Shown: positions 1 through 11,550 of the stretch, one piece after another | Position numbering within the stretch: the first letter of the stretch is position 1 | Layout of the letters: each line of letters starts with the position of its first letter | Made by a program: the position numbers and the translations under genes | NCBI GenBank assembly: GCA_033439255.1 | Contig: CM065884.1 | Span: 2,356,001-2,420,000 of the forward strand | Length of the DNA stretch: 64,000 bases | Source: Hericium rajendrae | Lineage: Eukaryota; Basidiomycota; Agaricomycetes; Russulales; Hericiaceae | Direction: 5' to 3' | Notes under the pieces: generated by a model | What the model was told of the DNA's origin: nothing | Database searches by the model: none | Seen by the model: only the letters and a program-made list of their open reading frames with translations

Positions 1-731
1 CCTTTGGGACATCCTATTGTTCTCCCTCCCATTGTTCTCCTTTTGGCCACCATTGTTCTCACTCTATTGTTCGACCCGTTATGGTGTCCATTGTTCTTTT
101 CCCATTGTCGTCCCAGTACTTATAGGCTCCCTGTCGCTCGCCTATTTCCCTAGATTGTCCATTTCGTCTGTACCGTACTGTACCTCCAATACAGGTCACT
201 GCGCTGCTAGTCGCTCTCTGCTCTCTCGCTCCCATCATCGCTGGTGACTTGGGTGGTTCTCTGCTGTCTACGACCGAGTCTTGACAAGCATAGCCTTTGT
301 TTATAACTGTTTTGTACCAGCCATAACAAGGCAGTAAGTAGAAGTCTTGATCTTTTTTTAAATCAGTTTGAAATTGATGATGAATTATTTGTTATTTTCT
401 ATATTTACTGTCCATTGCTCTTCTCTGATAGATGGGTAGAAATCTAATAGCAGGTCATATCAAGTATCAAACTGTGCCAGATTGGATATAGTCTAAGCCA
501 TCATTTTATCACTATTAGATCTTAATCCTTAGCAACTTTGAAAAGGCTTAGAAATCTTATATTCTATGTAATATTTGTAGAAAACCATTTTTTTTTACTA
601 GTATATCCTTTTAGCTAACCTGCTGTATATCTTCAAAAATATAAATTCGAATTCTGACACGAATCCTTTCTTCAACTTTGTACTCATAGAATAATGAAAA
701 CAGAAAATTAAGGATTTAGAGAAATCACTAT
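1..731. other. Gene-free stretch downstream of VMA13
   Basis: No convincing gene is seen. The first 110 bases hold a loose repeat of the word CATTGTTCT (listed separately). The remainder is AT-rich sequence typical of a fungal 3' flank, with the VMA13 stop codon at its right edge. Confidence 0.5.
14..112. repeat. Short degenerate repeat of CATTGTTCT
   Basis: The word (C/T)ATTGTTCT or a close variant recurs about six to seven times in 100 bases, separated by CT-rich spacers of 10-20 bases. It is cut by the window edge, so the full extent is unknown. It may be a microsatellite-like tract or the end of a longer element. Confidence 0.5.
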
Positions 732-2577
732 TTACAAAGTCTGCCATGGATGGCTAACTAGTGCTTGCACAGACTTAAGTGCTTGATATCGAACATTAGG
801 ATCTTCATGTGACATGAGCTCCATTACACGAGTCTTCGCGCCCAGATCAACAAGCATTCTGATAATACTTTATAAACACAAAACAAAAAATAAAGTTAGA
901 AACTTACTTCTTGCCACGTTCATAGTGTTTGGCATATTGGCCAAGGTCATGAGCTGCCACAGCCAGTACAACTGGGTCTGTTGACTCTTGTAAAAGCTGG
1001 ATAAGTTGCCTAAAAGAGTAAATAAATCGAGTGTGAAGGCGGGCAGAAGCACAAATCATACTTAAGACTCATGCAGTCTTGTTCGTTGAATTTGACAATA
1101 GACATTCTCCAAAATGTGTCGGAATCATGCACCGGAGACCATGTCAGATGCCCAGATGTCAGCTCTGAGTTGTACTCATCCCACGTGCTGGAACTGCTAT
1201 CAGCACAGTGCACTAACACGCGTGATCAGTGACTGAAACATACGTCAAACTCTCAGACCGGGACCTGAGTTCATCTTGAAGGTACTGTATATCCTCCACG
1301 ATATCTTCGTCTGACCACTTCCGCAACGCAAGATTGTTACAGAACGGTAGCAGTTCGGTAGCGAGCATGGTGGGAAGGTTCGCAGAAGGGGCTTTCGAGA
1401 CGAGGTTCTGTTCAACTAGTTCAGCAACAGGCACAGAAAGAGCACAATAGAAAAAACCTTTAACATAGCGATGATTACCCGGATAACCTTCTCCTTTACT
1501 GCTGCTTGGGCAATATCAACGACAACTGGTATAAGACCGTATTTCCTAAGTGCAAATGAAGACTCGCACATAATACTAATTGAGCTCCCGTGACTCACTT
1601 ATTTATCTCTTCGGCAACTTCTTGTTCAAAAGTGAGCATCCAAAAGCAGAATGCGATTTGGTAGTTCATCTGGGGACCAGAGTTCGATTTTAAAATATCG
1701 ACTAGGCTAGCTCACAGTCAACGCAATTCAGATACTTATGAGTAAACGGACTTACGCATGGATCAAGGTAGGCATAGCCCAAACAGCTCTGCGAACCTCA
1801 GTTCGCGGAAGTAAAACTTCAAGACACTGTACTGCGATATCCCGCTTCTGCGGTGATGATGTTTGAATGAAGGAGGATGCCAAAATGCGAAGGAAGGCTT
1901 CAATATGAGGAGAATAGACCGTGACCGATCCTGAACTGATTTGGCACAAGCTTTAATGGATGTGGAAAACTTCGAAAAAAAGGTCGCGTACCTCAAAAGT
2001 AGCGTCAGGATTTGTGCTGCCTTCATTTGTACAAAATCGTCTTGAGTCTCAAGCGCGCTATGCAACATTCCATCAGGTCTTCAAGAAAATTGTACGTCAA
2101 AATCGCAGACAAACCGAAACAAGGGTCCATACGGCAAGTCAACATCCCAGTCACATGTTGTTGTGAAAAATACTGCCCGCTCATCATGATCTAGGATTAA
2201 AATTATTATACAGGTCGTGAGCTGCAGGCGTGCTGAACGAACGCACCAGCCAAGGCATCGGCGATCAATACGAGGATACACTGCATAGTGTCAATGCGCT
2301 GCAGTTTCTTGAGCAGTTGTAGATATAGCAGCACATAGGTTCGTCCTTCGGACAACAGAATCGACTCCGTTTTAGCTTTCGGTTGTCTATCCACCTTCTT
2401 TATTAGATTGAGCTCTTCCATATTGATAAGTCCGGCACGCTGATAACCCTAACAAACTAAGTCAACACCATCATATACATGCCAAGCGAAGGGCCCTACC
2501 TCCCATGGGACGTACTTTGTCCTGATCTTCGCGGACAACTCCTCCATGAAGATGGTTGAGACTGAAGACAGCGTCAT
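732..2577 (-). CDS. VMA13: V-type proton ATPase subunit H (Vma13)
   Basis: Encodes the H subunit of the V1 sector of the vacuolar H+-ATPase, which is needed for activity and silences ATP hydrolysis when V1 detaches from the membrane. Exons on the minus strand: 2577-2500, 2448-2247, 2190-2115, 2078-1992, 1950-1756, 1706-1599, 1545-1458, 1407-1244, 1187-1062, 1009-908 and 858-732. All introns have GT-AG ends and the sum is 1353 bases (450 residues plus stop), close to the 478-483 of yeast and human. Family landmarks are an N-terminal KYVPWEG, then LLKKLQRIDTMQCILVLIADAL, an armadillo-like middle with FCFWMLTFEQEVAE, and a C-terminal domain with RKWSDEDIVEDIQYL, WDEYNSELTSGHLTWSPVH and AVAAHDLGQYAKHY. 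The start ATG at 2577 puts MTLSSVSTIFMEEL before the conserved region. The acceptor of exon 9 (1187) was chosen to give LTTWDEYNSEL and is the least certain junction. No breaks seen. Confidence 0.93.
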
Positions 2578-3157
2578 CACGGTAATTGCTTTCGGACCGC
2601 GTCTTCAGCAGTGTGGAAGAGAGTATGGTGTAGAGAGTATCACGAATTGGTGGAGGAGTGGATGATAGACTGATCACCGTCTCGTTGATACACAACAAGG
2701 AGTGACGAACGAACGAGTACGTGACTGAGTGTCTTATGTAAATCTATAAATCTATAAATTAATACAAACGAGAGCTGTGACGTGACAAACAGGTTTACAA
2801 ACATGAAGACAAAGCCAAGGTGATAAATAGAGGCTCTCAAATTGTAATGAAAACCTGAAACTGCTATGGTTGATCAATGGTATGCTATGCTTCATGTCTG
2901 AACTTGAGGAAATAGATGATTCTACAATGGTAAGCAGAAGGAAGTTCTGTGTTGTCACACATATGTCACAAGGGCAGCAAGGGCAGGCAGGACAGTGAAC
3001 ACATGTGTGTGCTCTTCAATACTGATCATTGTGTTAGTGATAACTATGTGTTTCAGGATATATCATGCAGTGGACAGAATTGAGACAAATCTTCATTCTC
3101 TAACAATGGGATGCAACTTTACAGGCAGAAAGTAGTAGGCTACACTGCCAGCTCATA
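2578..3157. other. Intergenic, 5' flank of VMA13
   Basis: No gene recognised. AT-rich sequence upstream of the VMA13 start; it presumably includes the VMA13 promoter, but no clear TATA box at a sensible distance stands out. Confidence 0.4.
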
Positions 3158-3254
3158 CATCAGGAAGGTTGACAATTTTCTGCTAGACCTGTGAGCAATC
3201 AGAGAGCATCTGATTGCTCACAGGTCTAGCAAAAAATTGTCAACCTTTTTGATG
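3158..3254. mobile_element. 97-bp palindromic MITE of the CATCAGG family (M1)
   Basis: Almost the whole element is one inverted repeat: the left arm from 3166 (AGGTTGACAATTTTCTG) is matched by the right arm ending at 3246, with a short centre. Its outer ends CATCAGG and (reversed) CATCAAA resemble the ends of the 399-bp elements further right, and the inner word GACCTGTGAG resembles their GACCTGCGAG. It looks like a collapsed member of that family. No clear target duplication. Confidence 0.7.
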
Positions 3255-3307
3255 TAGATCATGTGCTGCTTTCGATATTTGTTTGATATTTCATAACCTC
3301 CAGTTAG

Positions 3308-3568
3308 CATCAGGAATCCTTGGAACTTTTTGATTGATCTAATTTGATCTAATTCTATCTGATGTCAATCTGATTGATCTGAAAAAGCCTCTAAAGAAAT
3401 TCTAATCTATGCATTATATATAAAAAGACTAAAGAATTCTAGTTATTGATATTTCAATCCTCCAATACTTAATTCAAAGAAAATCAGATCAGTCAGATTA
3501 AGATCAGATTAATCAGATTGAAATCAGATCAAATCAGATCAATCAAAAAGTCCCAAGGGTTCTTGATG
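3308..3568. mobile_element. 261-bp MITE of the CATCAGG family (M2)
   Basis: Starts CATCAGGAATCCTTGG and ends with the inverted form (CCCAAGGGTTCTTGATG); the arms continue inward through AACTTTTTGATTGATC. The interior is AT-rich with repeated GATC/AATCAGAT words. Related by its ends to the 399-bp family but with a different interior. No clear target duplication. Confidence 0.65.
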
Positions 3569-3608
3569 TACCATGGGTACCTTTTATGCATGTACAGATG
3601 TTATTGTG

Positions 3609-5128
3609 TAGGGTTTGACATGAGTCAGAGTCACCTTAGGGTGAGTCAACACAGGTAAACCCACAAAATTTACCTGCAGGTTCCTGACCCACAGATCCAG
3701 ATCATCTGGTGGCTGAAACTCATCCAGATCCAGGTCACAGTCTTACTGAAATTTGTCAACCCACGAGTTACCTGCAAGTGACCTGCAGTCAGGTTGTTTT
3801 TTTCTCTCTTTGCAGAGAGGTATATAAATATGTATTCTAATCTACACATACAACATTTTTCTATCATTACATGACTTATGTATGTAACCCTGCTGCATCA
3901 CACCTCCTTGCAGAACACACTTAAAGCCTCGCCTTCACAATGCTCACTTAGAGTGTGGACCGGTGTGGCACATGTGTGCACCGTACATGGTGTGCGTGAC
4001 AATGCATGTGCCATTTGTGGTCTATATAGATATAAGTACACAGTCCAAGCCATGTTGCAGTGGAGGCATATAGTCAGAGGTGTACGCATGCATGCACTGG
4101 CAGGGCGTGAGTGGCAAGCGCACACTGTCTTGGGTGCATGAGGGGGTGTGAAAGCATGCAGGCTACCGCGCACTGTTAGAGGGTGAGGCACATGGGTGTG
4201 GTGTTGATGTTGGCATGTGTCATCCCATGAAAGTGATGAATAAAAAACAGTTGAGCCTTGTTGCTACAGCAACAAGGCTTGATACTTGTCAATTGCTGAC
4301 CTTTGGGCCATGCCAGTGTGTCCTCGAGGTTGCAGGGCAAGTTTGAATCCTCAACGACTTTTGCAGGCAGCCAAAAAGTGGCAACCCAAGCATGAATACA
4401 ATACAAGTCGATCGAAATGGCCGTAGGCGAGGTCAAGTCATGCGGGCACTCGTTGCACACTTGACAGGGCCAATGCCCACATCAACGTGAGAACACAGCA
4501 CACCAGCGTAAGCAGTTCTGGATGCAATGTGTAGGCACAGGCAGCATGAGGCATGATGGCGAGGCACTGCTAATAGTGTGTTATCGTTGGTGTAAGCAAG
4601 GGAGTGCAGGCTGCAGTGAGAGGGCAATGAGGCAGAAGGCCAGGCAATTGGCAATGGATAGGGCTGGGGTTATCAAGTGAGGCTTGTGAGCTGCAGATTG
4701 TCAAAGGTGCAGGTGATGATGAGAACTGCAGATAGTGCACGAGAGGTCGAAGGATGTGGAAGGATCATGAACTCTAGAACAACAATGAAAAGCAAGTCTT
4801 GCTTGATAGTGAGTGAGACTCCTGAAATTAGAATTGTAAATTGAAACTAAAGACTTTTGGGCTCACCTAAAGCATGCGGTGCTCATGACCTCATTCCTAC
4901 ATGTCCTCCTGGGTGGTCTAGTGCAGGGTAATGACAGAAGATGAGACACATTTGACAGTGCTAGCAGCACAATGAGAAAAAGGAGACTGACCTGCAGGTG
5001 ACCCATAACGTCACAGGTACCTGACTCGCAGCTTCAGATCACCTGGATCCAGGTCAGCCCTTGTGCTGACTTGAAAACCCACGGGTTCAGATCCAGGTCA
5101 CCTGCGGGTACACTCATGTTGAACCCTA
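3609..5128. mobile_element. Non-autonomous hAT-like DNA transposon, about 1.5 kb
   Basis: The left end TAGGGTTTGACATGAGT and the reversed right end TAGGGTTCAACATGAGT form an imperfect terminal inverted repeat. The flanks ttattgtg (3601-3608) and tcattgtg (5129-5136) agree at 7 of 8 bases, the 8-bp duplication typical of hAT elements. Both subterminal regions are rich in the words ACCTGCAGGT and GATCCAGGT in both directions, as expected for transposase binding sites. No transposase is recognised: open frames in the middle (for example 3878-4141 plus and 3898-4191 minus) match nothing I know, so it is called non-autonomous. Confidence 0.75.
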
Positions 5129-5136
5129 TCATTGTG

Positions 5137-6505
5137 CTCACACTTGACTAGTTTGAGTTTGACTTGCAACTGCTAGCCCCAGTAACAGTCGATAAGCCAA
5201 ATACAATACTATCCTGACTTTTCACTCATAGCATCACCATCTGCTCAAGCACTGATCACATTCAGGATAGTTGTAAGTTGCACACTTTGTTCACCTCCAT
5301 ACTCATGCCTTGTAGCTGAAGGTACATGATGAGCACATTATCATTGAGTTCTGAAACTGCTCTGTGCTGCATCTATCAGATGAGACCTGTGGGTATATAA
5401 CTTATGTGCTAAGCTGCACACATACTGTAGTAAGTGCCTCTCATAATTGCACACACCAATGAGGTGCACCTGTTACCTGCTACTACTCCTAGCTGCTCAG
5501 ACTCATGCACTTGGTTCAGCTCTGCTTCTCTACAATGTATAGCCTCAGAACATGTTAAGACAATAGTCAATGGCAGTAACCTTGCTGTGTTCATTGGCAG
5601 AGTTAATGCAATGCTGAAATCACATTTGCAGCAATTGTCATATCTGAGCATACAAAGGGCTCAAACATAACAAGCTTTATATTTTGGCCATACAATAAAG
5701 ATGAAAGATATTAGATTGTTCAATTTTATGACACATAATTTTTTTTGCACTTTGAAATGATAGAGAATCAGCTAATTTTCAAACTTCATTGAGATGTGTC
5801 CAAAATTCATACTTTCTGATTTATGATGCTCTCATTTCTAATTGTATTCCCTAGATATTTTATATCTGAAACTGTACACTGTGCAAAAGACTATCATAAT
5901 TGTTTGAGGATGAAAGAACAGAGCATGAAGGTGACAAAAAAAATGAATTGCATTATGTTGTATTTCAGCCCTAGAGCCTATGAAAAGTGATTCTGCTGCC
6001 ATAAAAACTGAAAACTAACTAAAGATTAGAGCTGAAAAATGAACTTGAAAGCTGAAATAGTGGGTGAATTTTTGTAGCCATCTGAAACAGTTTGCAGAAT
6101 AGACTTTGGCTGCATTTGGTTTTCTGAATGATGGTCAACAGCCAATCAAGCCTTTGGGTCACAAAACAGCATTTCTGGATGTCAAGTTTGAAGGAGAGAG
6201 GATCTCTCTCATCTAGGATAATATCTGTATCTATATAAATTATTTACTCTCCACCAGCTCTCTGCTCTTGCATACTCTATGGCCTATATGTCCATGCTCA
6301 GCTCTCACTCTGTCAAGTCTTGCTCTGTACATCTGCATCTTGGTTCAGGCATTGCAGTTGCATATAGGCTGCAACTCCTCCAATCTTTAGTCATACTTCT
6401 CGTTCGAAGTCTACACTAGGTATTTGCATGCAATCCAAATCCTCAGGTGGGAAGTCATCTAGTGAAGGCCATGTAACAGGCATGGGTCATTGTTAGTCTA
6501 GTAAC
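5137..6505. other. Intergenic, no gene recognised
   Basis: Mixed AT-rich sequence. A short stretch near 6109 (TTGGCTGCATTTGG) resembles the end of the small element at 6506 and may be a decayed relative. No long frame with family features. Confidence 0.4.
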
Positions 6506-6666
6506 TTGGCTGCATTCGGTGACTAGATTGAGTGCAACGAGATTGCGAAAATTCCCATAAATGGATGAATCTTTCCTGAGATCGGGGTATTTCCAGTGCA
6601 ATTCATCTATTTATGGTAAGAAAACGCACTCGGGTCGTGCTCAACCGGGTTGCCGAACGCAGCCAA
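6506..6666. mobile_element. 161-bp MITE with TTGGCTGC ends
   Basis: Left end TTGGCTGCATTCGGTGAC and reversed right end TTGGCTGCGTTCGGCAAC match at about 15 of 18 bases, and the inverted similarity continues inward. Short, non-coding, ends in inverted repeats, so a MITE. The target duplication is not clear. Confidence 0.65.
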
Positions 6667-7132
6667 GAATTCGGAGCGGATTGTGCTGAGTCATAGTCTT
6701 AACCCACCGCCGATAATTTCTCGAAATGCCCTACCAATAAGCAGAGGATGTCGCCGAGGCTCTATGTAACGTTCAGTATCGAGTAATTACTTATAACAGA
6801 GGCCGGATACTTCTAGCGGCCGTGTCGGCCAGTCGACCACCTACATACGTCTTACAATGTCGAAGCTGAACACAAAATATATATGGACTTGAAATGTATT
6901 TGTCCAATTGCTCATTCTCTTCAATGAGATCAACGTTAAATCTATATTATTCTCCTCTCTGGGCTCAGAGTACCAGTGAGACTACTGATTGCTAGTGAGG
7001 ATACACCGCAGCGATACGATACAGGGGACTATGTTTGATAAAAGACGTAGCACGATTAGGCCATGAACATAGATATATTCTAAAGGCATTTACTGCCTAT
7101 GCAAAATATGTTCGATGACTTTGCCTGATCCA
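6667..7132. other. Intergenic, 3' flank of the DnaJ gene
   Basis: No gene recognised. Probably contains the 3' untranslated region of the DnaJ gene at its right edge. Confidence 0.4.
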
Positions 7133-8608
7133 TCACTGGTTCGCACACTGTACACGCGGCTCACCCTCATCTTCCTCCATTGGTTCGTCCATCGCATGCT
7201 GTTGCCGTGGGTCAACATCAACTAGTTCGACCTCCTCCAGATGAATGTGACGCGGGAATTTGGGGATGGGGTGACGTGGTGGAAGAACACGCTCCAGTAG
7301 CGGTATTTTGTCGGGATCAATGTGGTCGGGCCACTGGACTGATATCTTGATGAAGAGGTCGCCTGGTTCGTGATGACGCTGAGACGGCATGCCTTGACCA
7401 TGAATGACTTTGAGGGCATCTTCACATGGCATGAGGGCAAAGTAAAAAAAACTCGAGAAAGTGGTGCTTACCATGCTTGATGACTTCACCCGGTGCGATA
7501 TTCACGATCAATGCACGATCATCCAGGTGTTTGATAGCAAATTGTCCGCCTCCTAAGGCGGTCAATAAATCGATCTGGACGTCAGTGATCAAGTTATTAT
7601 CGTTTCGCTTGAACCGATCGTGAGGTTTTTCCTCAATCACGATGATGACGTCGCCGGGTGTAACTCCCGGGGCTTGATCGCTCTCGCCGTGAAATGTAAT
7701 TGTTTGACCACCCTTCATACCCTTGTCGATGTGCACCTCCAGCATCTTCTTCTCCGATATAACCTTGCGCCCGTTGCAAGTTTTACACTTGTCTTTGTTG
7801 TTGATGATCTCTCCAGTACCAGAGCAATCGTCGCACGGCTGCTGAAGCTGTTGTATCATGGGACCCATCTGCCGTAGGGTCACCTTTACCCCTCGGCCCT
7901 GGCAAGACCCGCACTGCTTGACGGCACCTTCCTTGCCTCCTTTGCCATCGCATTTCGGACAAATGACATTGCGAGTTAAGGCGAGCTTGGTGGTTTTGCC
8001 CTTGTAAAGGTCCTCCAGGGAAACATGTACGCGATGGACGAGGTCCTTACTCTTTCGAGGACCAGAAGTTCTTGAAGGACCGCCCCCGAAGAAGCCGCCT
8101 CCACCAAATAGCTGACTGAAAAGGTCCTGGAGTATGGACTTAGAAAGGGCAACTAGAAATTATCCAAGAAAACGCACCTGCGGATCCATGCCACCCATGC
8201 CGCCCGATTCGGATAAACCTGATTCTCCTCGCGTATCGTAGATAGACCGTTTCTGCGGGTCCGAAAGAATTTCATATCTGCAAGGAGAGTGAAAGAAGAG
8301 ACATGTTAGAAGACAGTTCAGATGTTTTGACGACACTACGTACGCATGGGTGACTTCTTTGAAAAGTTCTGGATCCCCGCCTTTATCTGGGTGTAGTCGT
8401 AAAGCTCTGATAGACAAGACGATGCATGTGTTTGTGCGCTGAGCAATGAGAAAAAAGTATGCCTACTTCTTGCGATACGCCTTTTTCAGGTCGCTATCTG
8501 AAGCGTCCTCTGGTACGTCCAATAATTCATAGAATTTCCTGAGATAAACAATACTCAATCGATTGAGTTTGGTGAGGCGTGAACAAACACACACCTCTCC
8601 TTGACCAT
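7133..8608 (-). CDS. YDJ1: Type I DnaJ (Hsp40) co-chaperone, Ydj1/Mas5-like
   Basis: Stimulates Hsp70 ATPase activity and hands over unfolded clients; acts in the cytosol and on organelle membranes. Exons on the minus strand: 8608-8595, 8538-8467, 8406-8344, 8277-8178, 8126-7472 and 7419-7133; they total 1191 bases, 396 residues, close to yeast Ydj1 (409). Domain order: J domain (residues 1 to about 70, with KFYELLDV and the essential HPD in LHPDKGG), Gly/Phe-rich linker (QLFGGGGFFGGG), four CxxCxGxG-type zinc motifs (CPKCDGKG, CGSCQGRG, CDDCSGTG, CKTCNGRK), two client-binding beta domains, and a C-terminus VQCANQ whose last four residues (CANQ) form a CaaX box, as in Ydj1 (CASQ), implying farnesylation. 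Divergent from MET30 with 277 bases between start codons. No breaks. Confidence 0.95.
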
Positions 8609-8885
8609 CGTAGAGAATTCACTAGACAGAGTTAACCAGAGAAGACGGAGCGGGAGCGAGGAAGTTTACGGTCAAGAGGCGATACGAGGTATACACTCCA
8701 CAGATAGCGCTCGAAGACTGTAGAATTTGCTAGAAACACTTTACTTTACTGGCAAGCACAGCCACCCGCATGCAATAACGAAACGCGTCAACACTGCATC
8801 AACAAAGTTCGGCTGCCTGCGAAACAAATCTAGTAAGGGCTCCCTATGCAGCCGAACTTGAGCTCTGCAAACCTCGTCTATCACT
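8609..8885. promoter_or_regulatory. Divergent promoter region between YDJ1-like and MET30-like genes
   Basis: The two start codons lie 277 bases apart, so both promoters must overlap here. No TATA box or known element could be picked with confidence. Confidence 0.45.
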
Positions 8886-11209
8886 ATGATTGCCTCAAAC
8901 TCTTCTTATGTCTGTGACACTCTTCCCGCTGCCCGTATAGCCGACCATGTTTCGAGGTCACCATCCCCCTTCCCTTCGTTATCATCGAGCGCCCTGGCCC
9001 AAGACGACGGTCAGCCCGGGTGGACCTCGACTGCTCAGCCAGTCGTTTCTGCGGACAGAGAGGGCAACATGACATCTAATCAGCAACAGCATCCTTCGCG
9101 CAAGCTCTGTGTACGACACCAACGTATGGCTGATGAAGGGACGAATCTCAGGCTTCAGCAGGTGCGTTGACATCATCCACTGTGCGCTGTCAGCCATAGG
9201 ATAGGCAGCTTAGTGTATGCATACCGCGTCTGTCCAAGCCAGATTGGCTACGCCGGTGCTGTCGAGTAGTATCAGACAAAGAGACTTACTCATATGTCAT
9301 TTTCACAGTCTCTTGATGCCCTGCCTGTGGAAGATCGAAGCGAAGTGAACACCATTTGGTCCAATTTCTCTTCGTCGTCCCATTCACGACGGGAACTCAT
9401 TCTGCGCGGCATCCTGACCATGTGCTGCTTCTCACAACTGTCTCTTCTCACAGAGCAGCTCGCCCATCTGATACGCATCGATCCATTCATCATCTTCCCT
9501 CGTGAAGTATCCCTGAAGGTCCTTGGTTACCTGGATGCCCAGTCGCTCTGTAGAGCTGCACAAGTTAATCGTGGGTGGAAGACTCTCGCAGATGACGACA
9601 TCCTTTGGAGAGCAATTTGTGAGCAACATATAGGCCAGAAGTGCCACAAATGTGGATGGGGACTACCCGTCTTGGAGCGACGTCGTACAGCTTGTATACC
9701 CTCGAATTCACCGTCCCCCGATCGCAGCATAACTCCGTCAAGTATCACAAAGCGAAAGCGGGAAGATCATCTCGATTCACATTCACCGAAAAGGAGTCGC
9801 CCATCACTTGTGCCACCCGTCAATTCCCTGACGCATCAGCAGGCTTCGGAATCTGTGGATGATTCATCAGCACCACCTACATCGGAGATCGATAGTAGTG
9901 GTCCGCCATCACCATCTTCATCTGCCAATTCTCAATGGCCCCAGCCTATGGTCAATTCGCACTCTACGGCTGTCACACGGCCTTGGAAGACTGTGTACAG
10001 CGAGCGTTTGACGGTGGAACGCAACTGGCGGCGGGGCCGATGTTCCGTACGCACATTGAAGGGTCATACAGACGGAATCATGTGCCTCCAATTTAACGAG
10101 ACACTCCCCCATCCTTCATTCCCTGTCCTTATCACCGGTTCATATGATCGAAGCATTCGTGTTTGGAATCTCGAAAGCGGTGCCGAGATACGGTGCCTCA
10201 AGGGACACACCCGCGCTGTACGAGCCTTGCAATTTGACGAGGTGAAGCTGGTCACGGGGAGCATGGACCATACGTTACGAATATGGAATTGGCGCACAGG
10301 CAAGTGCATCCGTACACTCGAAGGTCATGCAGAAGGTGTTGTGTGTCTCAATTTTGACAGCAATATGCTGGCAAGTGGGTCCGTAGACCACACCGTCAAG
10401 ATCTGGAATTTTCGTAATGCCGAATGCTTTACCCTACGAGGACACAAAGACTGGGTCAACGCTGTAGTTCTCTGGGACTCCTCCTCTGCCATCCCCGCCA
10501 GCACCACATCCTTTTCTGCTCCTTTGAATCAAATCCCTGGACCATCAGGTGCTGCCACCCGTACACAATCCAACGTGGATGTAGGCAAGATGCTCTTTTC
10601 TGCGTCCGACGATGGCACCATACGCCTTTGGGATCTTTCTTTGCGGACGTGCGTGCGCCAGTTTGTAGGACACATGGGACAGGTCCAAAGCATGAAGCTC
10701 CTCGTAGTGGATGTGACTGGCAGTTGGACAGATTCTTCACTGGACAAACGGAAAAAGAAAATGCCGGGGAACTTATCGGTGCTCGAGGATGCCGGAGGCG
10801 GGGGACCAGAGGGACCAGACATCATTTCTGCCAACGGAGTATCCAGGAGGCCTGTCCTTGTGTCTGGTAGCCTCGACAACACTGTCAAATTATGGGATAT
10901 TGACACGGGGAAGACGTTTCGTACATTGTTTGGTCACATTGAAGGTGTGTGGGCCATCGCAAGCAACAAAATGAGGTTGGTCAGTGGTAGTCACGATCGC
11001 ACGATCAAGGTAAGAAGCTGTCAATAACTGTTCTCATCTAAATGCATTTAACCATATTTCTCAAATAGTTGTGGAATTTAGAGGAAGGTCGGTGCATGGC
11101 AACATTAGTAGGTCACATGGGTGCTGTGACTTGTCTTTCTCTCAGTGAAGATAAGATTGTGTCAGGTAGTGATGATGGTAGTATCAAAATCTGGTCTTTT
11201 GTTGATTGA
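8886..11209 (+). CDS. MET30: F-box/WD40 substrate receptor of an SCF ubiquitin ligase, Met30/SconB-like
   Basis: Exons 8886-9161, 9309-11009 and 11069-11209, GT-AG introns of 147 and 59 bases, about 705 residues. The N-terminal third is Ser-rich. An F-box follows at roughly residues 153-199 (IIFPREVSLKVLGYL, then VNRGWKTLADDDILWR), which binds Skp1, and then QKCHKCGWGLPVLERR, a sequence I know from fungal Met30/SconB/scon-2. WD40 repeats fill the C-terminal half (LKGHTDGIMCLQF, LKGHTRAVRALQF, LEGHAEGVVCLNF, LRGHKDWVNAVVL, FVGHMGQVQSMKL, LFGHIEGVWAIAS, LVGHMGAVTCLSL), seven in all, forming the substrate-binding propeller. Ser/Pro/Gly-rich insertions split the propeller around residues 495-530 and 575-605. 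In relatives it represses sulfur assimilation by ubiquitylating a bZIP activator; that role is inferred here. The third exon supplies the last blade and stop. Confidence 0.93.
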
Positions 11210-11344
11210 ATCTACTTGAGTTCAAATATCTTACTGATAATATGTATATTTTCTTGTTATACTATATGACCAAATTGAAGTAACACCAGATAAAACATTA
11301 ACAGATGTGGACTTGTCTCCTTAAGTTGTCGAACCAGTTTCCAG

Positions 11345-11550
11345 CCCAGCAAGAACGAGAACGAGTCCCAGTGCACTCGTTCTTGTGGTGTACATTCTTC
11401 GGAGGGCCAGCCCCGGTATAAGGCCACGAACAATGAGAACGAGCCTCAAGAGGCTCGTTCTCGTTCTCGTGTCCATCATTCATCTGCCCATCACCAGCCC
11501 CAGCCCCAGCCCAGCAATGAGAACGAGCCCGGCGTGGCTCGTTCTCGTGC
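11345..11550. repeat. Three spaced palindromes built on GAGAACGAG
   Basis: Just 3' of MET30 are three inverted repeats about 85 bases apart: 11351-11383 (AAGAACGAG / CTCGTTCTT), 11435-11462 (perfect 13-bp arms GAGAACGAGCCTC, 2-base loop) and 11519-11546 (11-bp arms GAGAACGAGCC, 6-base loop). Spacers are CAGCCC-rich. Together they look like three degenerate units of a tandem array able to form hairpins. Confidence 0.75.

Noticed and set aside
3878-4460. Small frames inside the hAT-like element
   Set aside because: No match to a hAT transposase (no dimerisation or DDE-type motifs). Overlapping on both strands.
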